Source: a virus
Reading direction: 5' to 3' (one strand)
Virus record (IMG/VR): IMGVR_UViG_3300025087_000048
Span: 1-64,000 of that record
DNA length: 64,000 nucleotides
Shown: piece after piece, positions 44,097 through 52,441 of the stretch
Layout of the letters: each line of letters starts with the position of its first letter
Position numbering within the stretch: the stretch's first letter is position 1
Translations under genes and position numbers: made by a program
The notes under the pieces: generated by a model
The model's database searches: none
Seen by the model: only the letters and a program-made list of their open reading frames with translations
Told to the model about the DNA's origin: nothing

Positions 44097-44909
44097 TTAT
44101 AAGATAAGTCCCTTATTAGAACCACCACCACCAAAGAAATAATACGGATTATTATACAATTTCAAAGCAAGAGTATTCCCCGACGGAATGAACTCATTAA
44201 ACTGGTACCAGTATTCAAAATCAGCAGTCGGAGCATCAATAGTAACACCCAAGGTAATCGGCAAAGCACCGGGACTCGAACTATTAATCTCCGTAGCTTT
44301 ACTTGACACCAGTACGCCATTATCCCAAATTGCCATTCCAGTTGCCGAATCAGCACCAGTCCCGTCGCTCCATGACACCATGATCGCATGCCACTCATTA
44401 ATTAACGTTGACCCAGCAGTCCCATCGAGGAAATCAGCACCCGGAGATGCTTCCGTGGCGGATATCCGTTGACCCAGATTCAGCGAGATGACATCATTAC
44501 TAGGAAAAGCTACCTCTGGAGCCTGAATCGAAAACATTGATAGGGGGTTACCAGCAGACTCATTATTCGTCATAATCAATGTGGGGGTTTGCACCAACAC
44601 CCGTTGCGCCCACGCGATTGTACGTCGGTGCCGATCCATCGCGAGAAACGACGTTTCGGACACCTGGACAGACCTCGCCCCTGTCGTCCCTCCCCCGTTC
44701 ATGTTCACTCCGTACGATTGCCATGTTGTCTGCCCAGTTGCACCAGCGTTGAAAGTCGTTGCGTCCCCTGGAAGTCGCGTCACATATTCTAAAGTCGTCG
44801 TAGGATCTTCACCTTGAATTAACGGGCAACATCCAACTAACGACGCTGGTGCTACACGCCAATTAATAAGCGCCTGCGGATTTGGTTTTGGAGATAGCGT
44901 ATATGCCAT
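44097..44909 (-). CDS. LamG/concanavalin-like tail or surface protein
   Basis: Two hundred and seventy residues, AGGGGATT site. Beta-sandwich character, with WHAIMVSWSDGTGADSATGM followed by AIWDNGVLVSSKATE, the usual middle strands of LamG-type lectin domains in phages. It ends LKLYNNPYYFFGGGG, a phrase like the end of many such phage proteins. Likely binds cell-surface or glycan structures, or decorates the virion. It lies just beyond a terminator from the capsid genes. Confidence 0.7.
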   Translation of the reverse strand: MAYTLSPKPNPQALINWRVAPASLVGCCPLIQGEDPTTTLEYVTRLPGDATTFNAGATGQTTWQSYGVNMNGGGTTGARSVQVSETSFLAMDRHRRTIAWAQRVLVQTPTLIMTNNESAGNPLSMFSIQAPEVAFPSNDVISLNLGQRISATEASPGADFLDGTAGSTLINEWHAIMVSWSDGTGADSATGMAIWDNGVLVSSKATEINSSSPGALPITLGVTIDAPTADFEYWYQFNEFIPSGNTLALKLYNNPYYFFGGGGSNKGLIL

Positions 44910-44925
44910 GTTAATCCCCTAACAA

Positions 44926-44966
44926 AGAAAAGGCCCGACTGAGAACCACATATTCCCAGCCGAGCC
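44926..44966 (-). terminator. rho-independent terminator
   Basis: On the minus strand GGCTCGGCTG (44966-44957) pairs with CAGTCGGGCC (44941-44932): ten pairs with two G-T wobbles and a 15-base loop, followed by TTTTCTTTG. It lies after the second small duplicated gene and would end or attenuate transcription from the head genes before the LamG-like gene. Confidence 0.8.
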
Positions 44967-44987
44967 TATCGTAACACACATCGCCGA

Positions 44988-45260
44988 TCAATACCCGTAC
45001 GCGATTGCCTTCCCCTCCAACGCGGCACCCTCCAGAACAAAGGTCACCACCCCTCGACGACTCACTGGAGATGAAATCGTCACCCCCCACTGAGTCCCAC
45101 CAGCCGCCGTACTCGGCGTAAACATAAAATGTTCGATGATCGCAAGCCCTGGAGTCCAAGTCTCGCCATCGCCAACTGATGTCAGATCTGCCTTCACACC
45201 ACGCATGTTTCCCTCGATAAAATCCAATCGAGTTCCAGCTGTCTCAGCAACTTCTGCCAT
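44988..45260 (-). CDS. small beta protein, copy A of second tandem pair
   Basis: Ninety residues, AGGAGG site. It is collinear with the next gene upstream: ETAGTR-DF near the start, VKADLTSV, TWTPGL-IIE, TQWG-T and a shared AYGY ending. Probably a head or decoration protein, as it follows the coat protein module and has a similar size to known small capsid proteins. Function not certain. Confidence 0.7.
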   Translation of the reverse strand: MAEVAETAGTRLDFIEGNMRGVKADLTSVGDGETWTPGLAIIEHFMFTPSTAAGGTQWGVTISSPVSRRGVVTFVLEGAALEGKAIAYGY

Positions 45261-45273
45261 TGCATCCTCCTAC

Positions 45274-45546
45274 TTAATACCCGTACGCCATGGCAATTCC
45301 CGCCAACGTCCCAGACTCAATGGCAAACGTGACGACAGCTTGCCTCGTTGCCGGAGCTGACACTGTCGCACCCCACTGTGTCGTTGCCCCAGCCGTCGTT
45401 GGAGTAAACACAAAACTCTCGATAATAGACAACCCAGGCGTCCACGTATCCGCATCATCAACGGACGTCAGATCCGCCTTCACGGCCCGCAGATTTCCCA
45501 CAACAAAGTCACGCCGAGTCCCCGCTGTTTCTGCCGCTGCCGCCAT
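45274..45546 (-). CDS. small beta protein, copy B of second tandem pair
   Basis: Same length as copy A and clearly homologous along its whole length, with identity broken by many substitutions. Sequence such as VVTFAIESGTLAGIAMAYGY is beta-like. AAAGGGGG site. It lies downstream of a 16-bp inverted repeat that occupies the gap to the next gene. Confidence 0.7.
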   Translation of the reverse strand: MAAAAETAGTRRDFVVGNLRAVKADLTSVDDADTWTPGLSIIESFVFTPTTAGATTQWGATVSAPATRQAVVTFAIESGTLAGIAMAYGY

Positions 45547-45576
45547 ACCAGCATCCCCCTTTCGTCGTCATCGACT

Positions 45577-45636
45577 GTGTGGTGGCCGGAGGATAACTCG
45601 ACCCCATCCAACGTCCTGGCCCTCCGGCCACCACAC
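45577..45636. repeat. 16-bp perfect inverted repeat with 28-base loop
   Basis: GTGTGGTGGCCGGAGG at 45577-45592 is repeated in inverse orientation at 45621-45636. The loop is about 28 bases and no T-run follows the stem on the minus strand, so it is not a classic terminator. It sits in a gap between two head-module genes and could act as an mRNA stability element, an attenuator or a protein-binding site. Confidence 0.75.
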
Positions 45637-45646
45637 GCAACACCGA

Positions 45647-46108
45647 CTACAATTGACTGATGAAAACAGCCGACCCAGCAGACAGCCCGGTCTGAATCGC
45701 AATCGCAGCCGCATTGAAGTGCGACGTATTGCGAATACTCAGAACACCCGTGTTTGCACTCGGGCCAAGACCCGCGCCAGCCGCATCCGCCGTCACCACC
45801 CGACCCGTTGCCGGACCGTAGATGGTCACCCAGCCGAAGTTCAACGCGGCCAGAGTCGTCTCAGCGATGCCGAAGAACATATCCGTCGCGCCGCTGGACG
45901 CCTGTACCTGCATCCCCATCAATGCCGCCGTCGTCACGGACGAATCCATCTTCAGAGCTTCACCAGCCGGAATCAAGGCACTCGCCTTCACATACCGCAA
46001 CACCTTGCCCGCTTCAAACCGCCACACACCAAGCTCTTCCTGTTGCGTGGTATCATTGGCAGTGATTTTTGTTTTGAACGGCCCAGTATTCAAATACGGC
46101 CCACTCAC
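45647..46108 (-). CDS. head decoration-like protein, 153 aa
   Basis: GTG start with AAAGGATT upstream. Beta-rich, Gly/Ala/Thr-rich sequence typical of capsid decoration proteins: RYVKASALIPAGEALKMD, then FGWVTIYGPATGRVVTA. It lies two genes downstream of the coat gene, with a homing endonuclease in between, the usual location for such proteins. Likely on the capsid surface. Confidence 0.65.
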   Translation of the reverse strand: MSGPYLNTGPFKTKITANDTTQQEELGVWRFEAGKVLRYVKASALIPAGEALKMDSSVTTAALMGMQVQASSGATDMFFGIAETTLAALNFGWVTIYGPATGRVVTADAAGAGLGPSANTGVLSIRNTSHFNAAAIAIQTGLSAGSAVFISQL

Positions 46109-46126
46109 GGCAATCCTTTCGCGTAC

Positions 46127-46759
46127 TTACAGTACGCCACTAGAGGTGGTTCCCATGGCCGGGTGGGGATTCATTTCTCGCTCTCGGTCGGCCCCTACCA
46201 CACCCTCTAGCGGAGACCCAACTGAGCCAAGGACAACCCGAGAGGGCTCAGACAGAGTCGGTTCCACTACGTCGCCATGGCCAATTCCACGACGATTCAA
46301 CTTTTTTACACCCATCAAAATAGATAAAATTTCTTTATCTGTAACCATCGGTACTGTAGTTTTATACCCAGCCCCCAAAGAAATTGCACGACGTCGTGCA
46401 ATCAACCGAATAAGCAAATCTGCGTGAGCGCGTTTCGTTACAAGATATGGCTGGACCGAGCTAATAAATCGCTCAATTTGCTCCTTGCCCTTAACTTCTA
46501 GCCACCACGCTGGCTTACATCTTGGATTTGGCTGCTGATAATATTGCACAAAATACTTTACCCCGATCGTATCCAAAATTGAACTAGTCTCTAAGATCAT
46601 CGCCTCGTCGGTATTAGACAAAATAAATCTAATCACCAAGCTTGAGTACGCAGATCCCCCTCGACGCGTACGCACACTCTGGCTTAAACGGGCTTGAAAA
46701 GAACCTTCCCCGTCAACTATCCCAGCAAGCCAGCCGAGACGACAATCCAGAGACTTCAT
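46127..46759 (-). CDS. free-standing LAGLIDADG homing endonuclease
   Basis: Two hundred and ten residues; GGGGTGGTGA site. LGWLAGIVDGEGSF at residues 8-21 is the LAGLIDADG helix with the catalytic acid, and a second copy of the fold follows (RFILSNTDEAMILE, then ERFISSVQPYLVTKRAHAD). It has no intein ends and no intron-like flanks, so it is free-standing. It lies between the coat and decoration genes, a typical homing insertion beside conserved head genes. Confidence 0.88.
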   Translation of the reverse strand: MKSLDCRLGWLAGIVDGEGSFQARLSQSVRTRRGGSAYSSLVIRFILSNTDEAMILETSSILDTIGVKYFVQYYQQPNPRCKPAWWLEVKGKEQIERFISSVQPYLVTKRAHADLLIRLIARRRAISLGAGYKTTVPMVTDKEILSILMGVKKLNRRGIGHGDVVEPTLSEPSRVVLGSVGSPLEGVVGADREREMNPHPAMGTTSSGVL

Positions 46760-46781
46760 GTCACCACCCCTATTATTTATT

Positions 46782-47753
46782 TTACGATAAACCGGTCATG
46801 CGACACTGCAACCTTGGAGCTTGAATGACAAGCTGACCTGCAAAAAGGATCTGACCCAGCAATGCATCCTGGTTCGTAGGCTTCTGGAATCCAGTAAACT
46901 GGAAATCTCGATCCTTATGGATGAGCAGCTTGATAAAGTCCGTATTCAGCTGCCACAAATTCCCTGACGCACAGTGGCTATCCACCACCACCGCAGCGCC
47001 ATTGAAGTTGATCGCAGAGAACCCAACACGCGCAAGGTCATCAAACCCAGGCCCAGACGGGGTCCGCTGAGAGGGCTGAGACCGCTCCCAGAACCTATCC
47101 CAGAGGGCCTGCGTGGTCACGATCAGATCAGGCCGATGGGGCTGAATCGTCGCACTCCCCATCCCGGTATTCACCAACGCCAAAGACAGCGCCCCACCCG
47201 TCGTATTCAGATTCCCCTGAACAGCAGTTGCCTGAACCGATCCATCGTTCCGGCTGATCCCGCCGTAGGTCGCCACGTTCGTCCCGCTGTCAATCCCGGC
47301 GATCAGACCCTGAATCGCCTTATTGGCGTTCCCAGTACCGTCGAGATACGCATCCGTCCCGAGCAGATCAGCCAGAGTGATCCGGGCCGTCTCCATCTCG
47401 GCTTCAACCAGATCAAGAATCTTGGTCCCTGACCCGGAAGTCTTCAGAATTGTCCGCCCATCCACCGTCAGATTGACATAATACTGTGCCCAGTCGAACT
47501 GCAATACCGTCTTGGTCGGGCGACGGCTGATATCAAACGTATCCAGACCAGAGTATGACCCTGCATTCAGCTTGTCATACAAGATCGGCTGCCGAATCAG
47601 ATCTCCCCCATCGAGGATCGCCCGCTCCTTGGACGCCAGTCGGACCCACATCGCATTGCTATTGAAAAACAGATCAATAAGCCCTGGCAGATATGAGTCA
47701 ACAGCACTGGCTGCCACATCGGCAAGCTGTCGGCTATCAGTAGGAAGCGCCAT
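46782..47753 (-). CDS. major capsid protein
   Basis: Three hundred and twenty-three residues, GAGGAGG site. Located after the scaffold and portal genes in the order usual for phage heads. It has the style of coat proteins of the HK97-fold group: LADVAASAVDSYLPGLIDLF near the start, GDLIRQPILYDKLN, ADLLGTDAYLDGTG, PDLIVTTQALWDRFWE and QILFAGQLVIQAPR. Assignment rests on gene order and general similarity. It assembles into the icosahedral shell. Confidence 0.8.
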   Translation of the reverse strand: MALPTDSRQLADVAASAVDSYLPGLIDLFFNSNAMWVRLASKERAILDGGDLIRQPILYDKLNAGSYSGLDTFDISRRPTKTVLQFDWAQYYVNLTVDGRTILKTSGSGTKILDLVEAEMETARITLADLLGTDAYLDGTGNANKAIQGLIAGIDSGTNVATYGGISRNDGSVQATAVQGNLNTTGGALSLALVNTGMGSATIQPHRPDLIVTTQALWDRFWERSQPSQRTPSGPGFDDLARVGFSAINFNGAAVVVDSHCASGNLWQLNTDFIKLLIHKDRDFQFTGFQKPTNQDALLGQILFAGQLVIQAPRLQCRMTGLS

Positions 47754-47790
47754 GTCTCATCATCCTCCTCGCAGGGGCGATCATCCGACG

Positions 47791-48720
47791 CTATTCGTTA
47801 AACAACGACGGACCAAACTTCTTCGCAAGTGCATTCGCCGCCTGCTGTCTCAGTGTTCCAAATCCCGCCTTGTTCCCTAAAGAAATAGGAACCTTATAGA
47901 CGGGGGCTCCACCAGCCTGCGCGGGAGCCGCCTCGAGCTTTTTATTTGCAACCTCCTGCTCAAAATCCTTCTTCCCCTGCTCGTACGCCGCCTTCTTTGC
48001 CGTCTCCAACTGTGACCCAAAAGACGACGCCTGAAGCAGTTGCTCTCCAAGAGCGATCGGGTCCATCTGCCCACCAATCGCTTTCGCCGCTTGCTCCATA
48101 ACAAGATCCACATTGAACGACGGATCTTGGGCCTTCCGCTCCAACGCCTTCCTCAAGAGCGACAGATGATTCGTCAAGTACGTCTGGTACCACTGTTCCT
48201 TATTCGCCAACGTTGTGTTCATCGCCTGAGCAAACTGATTTAGCGTCTGATTCAAATTCTGAGCAAACTCCTGTCCCATCATCTGACGAAACTTCCCAAA
48301 CTGTTCCGCCACCGGGAGCCCTTCATACTCTTCAAATGTATTCCGCGTCTGTTGGGTCGGCTGCTCCGTCGCCTGCCGAACCTGCTGCCGACCCTGTCCA
48401 GTAAGCTTCGCCCGCAACACCGCCTCAACATCATCACCCCAGAGGGGCTGTACCGTCTGCCACCACTCGTTCCACCGCTGTGCCTGTGTCTGAGCTTCGT
48501 CATACTTCTTTTGCAAATCCCCGTGCTGCTGCGTCCACTTCCCATGTTCAGACTGAAGGGACTCATACGCTTTCCCAAGATCGTCAACTGAACCGTACTC
48601 TTTCCCGCCAAACTTCAGCGGCTGACCTGACGGCGCACCTGCACCGTTCGACACCGATGTTCCCGTCGATGCCGCCGCTGTCCCTGTTCCACCAACTCCG
48701 GTAACCGATTCATCCGCCAT
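47791..48720 (-). CDS. scaffolding protein
   Basis: Three hundred and nine residues from ATG 48720 after GAGGGAGACAGG. Acidic and Gly/Ala-rich N-terminus, then a long Gln-rich helical region (ALERKAQDPSFNVDLVMEQA) and a basic C-terminus near GFGTLRQQAANALAKKFGPS, which is the usual coat-binding end of scaffolds. Position directly upstream of the coat gene supports it. It would guide capsid assembly and then leave the head. Confidence 0.75.
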   Translation of the reverse strand: MADESVTGVGGTGTAAASTGTSVSNGAGAPSGQPLKFGGKEYGSVDDLGKAYESLQSEHGKWTQQHGDLQKKYDEAQTQAQRWNEWWQTVQPLWGDDVEAVLRAKLTGQGRQQVRQATEQPTQQTRNTFEEYEGLPVAEQFGKFRQMMGQEFAQNLNQTLNQFAQAMNTTLANKEQWYQTYLTNHLSLLRKALERKAQDPSFNVDLVMEQAAKAIGGQMDPIALGEQLLQASSFGSQLETAKKAAYEQGKKDFEQEVANKKLEAAPAQAGGAPVYKVPISLGNKAGFGTLRQQAANALAKKFGPSLFNE

Positions 48721-48795
48721 GATATTCCTGTCTCCCTCAGAAGTTCCCGTTACGGTCCCCAGTTCCCTGGGCATAACGAGTTCTGGTTCGATATA

Positions 48796-49161
48796 TTACA
48801 TTCCTGGCATCATTCCCGGGGGCATCCCCGGAGGCATCCCGCCGCCAGCCGACGGGCCACCCATCATCGAACCACCACCGGCCCCTGGAGGCTGTGAGGC
48901 ACCCGGTCCGCCGGGTGGTCCCTCGAGCAGCACACGCAGAGCCTCGCTCGCAATCATTCCAACGCGAGGGTCCGATTTTGATACTTCCCGAAGCAATTGC
49001 ACAATCTGTGACATTTTCTCCTGAGTCGTATCTGGCGGTGGTGACTTCTGTCCAAGCATCATCGCCAGCATTGACATCGGCGACGCACTGTCTGGCGTCA
49101 CCCCCTGAGAAGCCGTCAATCCTGGAACAGGAGGAGCAAATCCCACAGGAGTTTGCGGCAT
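48796..49161 (-). CDS. Pro/Gly/Met-rich head accessory protein
   Basis: One hundred and twenty-one residues from ATG 49161 (GAGGAATGT upstream). A helix (KMSQIVQLLREVSKSDPRVG) is flanked by Pro/Gly/Met-rich tails (PGMPPGMMPGM). Its C-terminal style matches the gene at 49759-50190, which may be a distant paralogue. Probably a small head or connector component; no known family. Confidence 0.55.
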   Translation of the reverse strand: MPQTPVGFAPPVPGLTASQGVTPDSASPMSMLAMMLGQKSPPPDTTQEKMSQIVQLLREVSKSDPRVGMIASEALRVLLEGPPGGPGASQPPGAGGGSMMGGPSAGGGMPPGMPPGMMPGM

Positions 49162-49162
49162 G

Positions 49163-49360
49163 TTACATTCCTCGTCCAGACTTGAGACCACGCTTACCAA
49201 TCGAGAACGTCTTCGTTCCAAGAGACTTGTCCGCCTTATACAAAGACTTCGGACTCCCGACAAACCCACCACCAGCCCCACCTGGTGACGCAGATCCCTT
49301 GATCACAGACGACTTCCCGCCACCCTTGCTGCCCATCACCGCCTTGACCCCCTCACCCAT
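49163..49360 (-). CDS. small basic Gly/Lys/Ser-rich protein
   Basis: Sixty-five residues, GGGGGAAT site. Low complexity, rich in Gly, Lys and Ser (VMGSKGGGKSSVIKGSASPG). GSKGGGKS superficially resembles a P-loop, but the protein is too short for an NTPase. Likely a packaged or DNA-binding head peptide; this is inference. Confidence 0.55.
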   Translation of the reverse strand: MGEGVKAVMGSKGGGKSSVIKGSASPGGAGGGFVGSPKSLYKADKSLGTKTFSIGKRGLKSGRGM

Positions 49361-49377
49361 ATATTCCCCCTATTCAG

Positions 49378-49581
49378 CTAGACACGCCGTTGATAGACCC
49401 GTGCTGTCTTCCGATCTCGAGTCGGAGAGAATACACGAGCCGCGCGCTTCGGCCCCAATGACCGAGCATCTCCACAATCCCGATGACCTTCCATGTCCGT
49501 ATAGTCACCAGACGAATCACGAATCCCTTGTGCCTTCTCGGTCGATTCGCGCGCTGGCCCCATTGAAGACATCGCCTTCAT
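49378..49581 (-). CDS. small basic protein, 67 aa
   Basis: Starts at an ATG that overlaps the stop of the 38-residue gene upstream (ATGA). Rich in Arg, Ser and Asp (GPKRAARVFSPTRDRKTARV). No hydrophobic core is evident, so it is probably disordered or nucleic-acid-binding. Function unknown. Confidence 0.55.
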   Translation of the reverse strand: MKAMSSMGPARESTEKAQGIRDSSGDYTDMEGHRDCGDARSLGPKRAARVFSPTRDRKTARVYQRRV

Positions 49582-49694
49582 GACATTTTCCTTGAACCAG
49601 TAGGCAACTTTGGCGTCATCTTCTTTTTATTCGCCGTAGCGTAAAAATTACTTTTGCCCTTCTTCGACCCGTACCGAGCCACCATTGATCGCAT
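49578..49694 (-). CDS. 38-aa highly basic microprotein
   Basis: A CGAGGAGATAA site lies in front of ATG 49694, and the stop overlaps the next start, so coupled expression is likely. The sequence is Lys/Arg-rich (RYGSKKGKSNFYATANKKKM). It shares the short, basic, low-complexity style of its two neighbours. It may be a DNA-condensing head peptide; not provable from sequence. Confidence 0.55.
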   Translation of the reverse strand: MRSMVARYGSKKGKSNFYATANKKKMTPKLPTGSRKMS

Positions 49695-49758
49695 GACTTT
49701 ATCTCCTCGCCCCTTGAAGTACGCATTAACTGGAATTGTTTTTCTCCATTAGACACAG

Positions 49759-50190
49759 TTACATCGCCCCTGGAACACTCGGCGGACGCAACTGCCGCAC
49801 CATCTGATCCGGACTTGGCATCCCCGTCTGCCCTGGCATCCCCACAGGAACACCCTGTTGAGACAATTCATCATTGGAACGATGCGGTTTTGACACAAAC
49901 TTGCCACTCTTTTCAAGAGCTTCCCTCAATCCCATCCCAGCAAAAAGAAGAACCGCAGCCGGATTCAACTGCTTCGTCTGCGGGTCCATCAGCAGAAGAG
50001 ACACACGCTGAAATAAATCTAAATCAGATCCACCGTCTGGACCACCTTGCATCAGTCCAGGAACTTGACTACCTGGAGGACCACCAGCTCCGGGCGCTCC
50101 ACCCATCGGAGGACCTTGCATCACTGGGGGCGTCGCCCCCCTATTCAAAAATCCAGGAACACTTGAAAATGGCGACGGAGCAAGCGGCAT
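49759..50190 (-). CDS. Pro/Gly-rich head accessory protein
   Basis: One hundred and forty-three residues; ATG 50190 has GGAGG five bases upstream. The N-terminal third is Pro/Gly-rich (MGGAPGAGGPPGSQVPGL), then a short helical domain (LNPAAVLLFAGMGLREALEK) and a Pro-rich C-terminus (PSPDQMVRQLRPPSVPG). It lies just downstream of the portal. Role unknown. Confidence 0.55.
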   Translation of the reverse strand: MPLAPSPFSSVPGFLNRGATPPVMQGPPMGGAPGAGGPPGSQVPGLMQGGPDGGSDLDLFQRVSLLLMDPQTKQLNPAAVLLFAGMGLREALEKSGKFVSKPHRSNDELSQQGVPVGMPGQTGMPSPDQMVRQLRPPSVPGAM

Positions 50191-50265
50191 ATTATCCTCC
50201 AACTAATCAATCACACACTTACAACTCGTGGTCAATAGTTGCACCATAAGACCACCTATTTATTT

Positions 50266-51939
50266 TTAACGCCGCCCACTTTTTCCTTTCGGCGGAGGCG
50301 GTTGAGGCAACTTTGCTAGTTCTTCCAACCCCTCCTGAATCAGCTCATCCGGGTCTCCAAGATCTGCTTCGCCAAGAATTCGACGCACGCTTGGAGCCAC
50401 CCCAGTCGCTGCTCGCAACTGAAGAGCTGCCATCACACGCTGAATGCGTGTACTCGCAAGAGAACTTCCAGGCGTCACCAAAAACTTAAAATCACGATAC
50501 ATCCGAGACCGCTCCTCCGCTGGACGCGCATTCCCCTCGTCATCCTGAAGCAACTTTTGCCGTTCAAACGTATACGAAACCCACTCGTGACTTGGGCCTT
50601 GCTGAAAGAGAATACGATCTGATGTATAATATTGAAAAATACGAGAAATAATCTTCTGCCCGACACGCCCCAACAACGATTCAAACCGACGAGCAACAGA
50701 ACGAATCAGCACCTGACGAGAACTCTGCAATCCCTCTAACCCGGCTCCAGGTCCTGATTCTCCACGAGACCCAGACGGGTCCATATTCCCGGTCAACAAA
50801 TCGCACAACTGCATGAGAGATTGAATCGCCGTTGGAGTCCCAGGATCAGCAGGAATCGGAGCTTGATATTCAAACTGACGATTAGGCTTTTTCCGTACAA
50901 TCAGTCCAGCATCATTGTCAAGTTTATCCCACTGATCTGGATCGAGTGCATCTGCATCGGCGATCACACGGAAGTTACTTCCAAGCAACAGATTTTTAAT
51001 CCACGAATCTCCCATCCGATTGATTGCTTCTTGAAGCCTCTTCAGATCTTGAACCTCACCAATTCCCCATGGATGATCAAAATCAACATCCCACTCAAAC
51101 ATATCAATAGGCCATTCGCCATCCCAGTTTTTATTTGCTTCATCCACAAGAATCAAATTACCAGCTCGTGTGACATGTCGCCCACCAGGAAACAGAAGAT
51201 CACCCTCCGTGTTTATTTGTGGATCATTAATCCAGTAATCCCGCAATTCTGCCCGTGGAATCGGCCCTGATTTTCTCGACGCTCCAGGGTGATACGGACG
51301 AGGCAACATTGCAAGTGCCGCCGAGATCAACGACGTTTTATTCTTCTCAACATAGGAACTCAATCGCTCGTCCGGTTGTACCAACGCACCACGCCCCGGA
51401 AATCGTTTTCTGATTTCAGCCAACGATGTCGGTGTATCAATTCGAAGATATTGTGCATGTCGTAAATCCGCCCCAGAGGATACACCCGGGTCAATTTGAA
51501 CACGACGAGGGTCAATAAACGAAAGAACAATATCATCCTGAATCGGATCGTACATTGTCGAAATAAACCCAGGACCGATCGTCATCGCAAATAAACACAT
51601 TCGATAGAACACATCGTCCGTTTCATTCCGATCAAAAATAGCACGTGTTGCGTTGTACAGCACCGATGCCGCTTTTGTCAATTCTAGCTTCTGTGCGCTG
51701 ATACGAATTTGCGGCTTCATCTCAGTCACCGCACTGATTTTTCGTTTCACTTGATTCTTGATAATATTAACCAAGAAGTATGGAGCCCGTTTAATCTTCC
51801 ACTGATCCCCCTGCACCTGCCGAATATTCTCCTCCCATGGGCGAGCGATCTCCCGCTTCGCAGACTCGGATTCGCTATCCAACGCATCCAGAAACCGAAT
51901 CAGCGTCAGCTCTTCGCCCTTCGGAGGAAGACTTGCCAT
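50266..51939 (-). CDS. portal protein
   Basis: Five hundred and fifty-seven residues; ATG 51939 overlaps the previous stop (TAATG). It has the usual features of P22-like portals: RPWEENIRQVQGDQWK near the start, VNIIKNQVKRKISAVTEMKP, an Asp/Pro-rich IDPRRVQIDPGVS, and the clip/stem helices in KRLQEAINRMGDSWIKNLL. The dodecameric ring forms the DNA channel, docks terminase and later the tail adaptor. It lies next to TerL and upstream of scaffold and coat, as expected. Confidence 0.85.
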   Translation of the reverse strand: MASLPPKGEELTLIRFLDALDSESESAKREIARPWEENIRQVQGDQWKIKRAPYFLVNIIKNQVKRKISAVTEMKPQIRISAQKLELTKAASVLYNATRAIFDRNETDDVFYRMCLFAMTIGPGFISTMYDPIQDDIVLSFIDPRRVQIDPGVSSGADLRHAQYLRIDTPTSLAEIRKRFPGRGALVQPDERLSSYVEKNKTSLISAALAMLPRPYHPGASRKSGPIPRAELRDYWINDPQINTEGDLLFPGGRHVTRAGNLILVDEANKNWDGEWPIDMFEWDVDFDHPWGIGEVQDLKRLQEAINRMGDSWIKNLLLGSNFRVIADADALDPDQWDKLDNDAGLIVRKKPNRQFEYQAPIPADPGTPTAIQSLMQLCDLLTGNMDPSGSRGESGPGAGLEGLQSSRQVLIRSVARRFESLLGRVGQKIISRIFQYYTSDRILFQQGPSHEWVSYTFERQKLLQDDEGNARPAEERSRMYRDFKFLVTPGSSLASTRIQRVMAALQLRAATGVAPSVRRILGEADLGDPDELIQEGLEELAKLPQPPPPKGKSGRR

Positions 51940-52430
51940 TAGACCCCTTTCGCAGCACCAAGCCCAGTCGGGCAATCAGACGTATGTCCAAACGCCGCCA
52001 GCTTGTTAAAGTGGCACGGAGCACAACAATACTTTGCCTGTGCGAATCGTGATCTAAACATCCCGCCACATGTCCCGCACGGACGTTCCTCATTCGGTTT
52101 CTTCCCCGCTTCCCATGCCGCCAGCAAAAACGGAGAAAAGAGCTCCGACCGATCGGACACAATCATGACATATCCAAGAAACATTTGCCATAATGGCACT
52201 TGCATAGCCTCTTTCGCTTCACGAATCAGCATCTGCGTGTCTTCTGGAAGATACGGAATAAGAATTTCAGCCGCCTTCTCAGGGTCATCCTCCATCACAA
52301 AAACAGAACCAGGCTCGTTAGGCAGAAAATCCATTTCCACATTCGGAGGAACATTCAATTCCAACGTAGGTGGTCCCTGTTCCACAGTTGCACCAGATCC
52401 AAATCGACGACCAATCTTCGGCACTGCCAT
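51939..52430 (-). CDS. head-module protein with C-terminal zinc ribbon
   Basis: One hundred and sixty-three residues; ATG 52430 has AAAGGGG upstream. The N-terminal two thirds look like a helical adaptor (AAEILIPYLPEDTQMLIREA). The C-terminus has CGTC and CCAPC, a zinc ribbon. It lies between TerL and the portal, where small packaging factors often lie. Role in packaging is speculative. Confidence 0.6.
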   Translation of the reverse strand: MAVPKIGRRFGSGATVEQGPPTLELNVPPNVEMDFLPNEPGSVFVMEDDPEKAAEILIPYLPEDTQMLIREAKEAMQVPLWQMFLGYVMIVSDRSELFSPFLLAAWEAGKKPNEERPCGTCGGMFRSRFAQAKYCCAPCHFNKLAAFGHTSDCPTGLGAAKGV

Positions 52431-52441
52431 ACATTCCCCTT

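Noticed and set aside
45290-46210. 306-codon plus-strand open frame
   Set aside because: It lies antisense to two homologous minus-strand genes, the inverted repeat and the decoration gene; no binding site and a low-complexity product.
49163-49360. P-loop NTPase from GSKGGGKS
   Set aside because: The 65-residue protein is low in complexity with no Walker B or fold; the string is a by-product of Gly/Lys/Ser richness.
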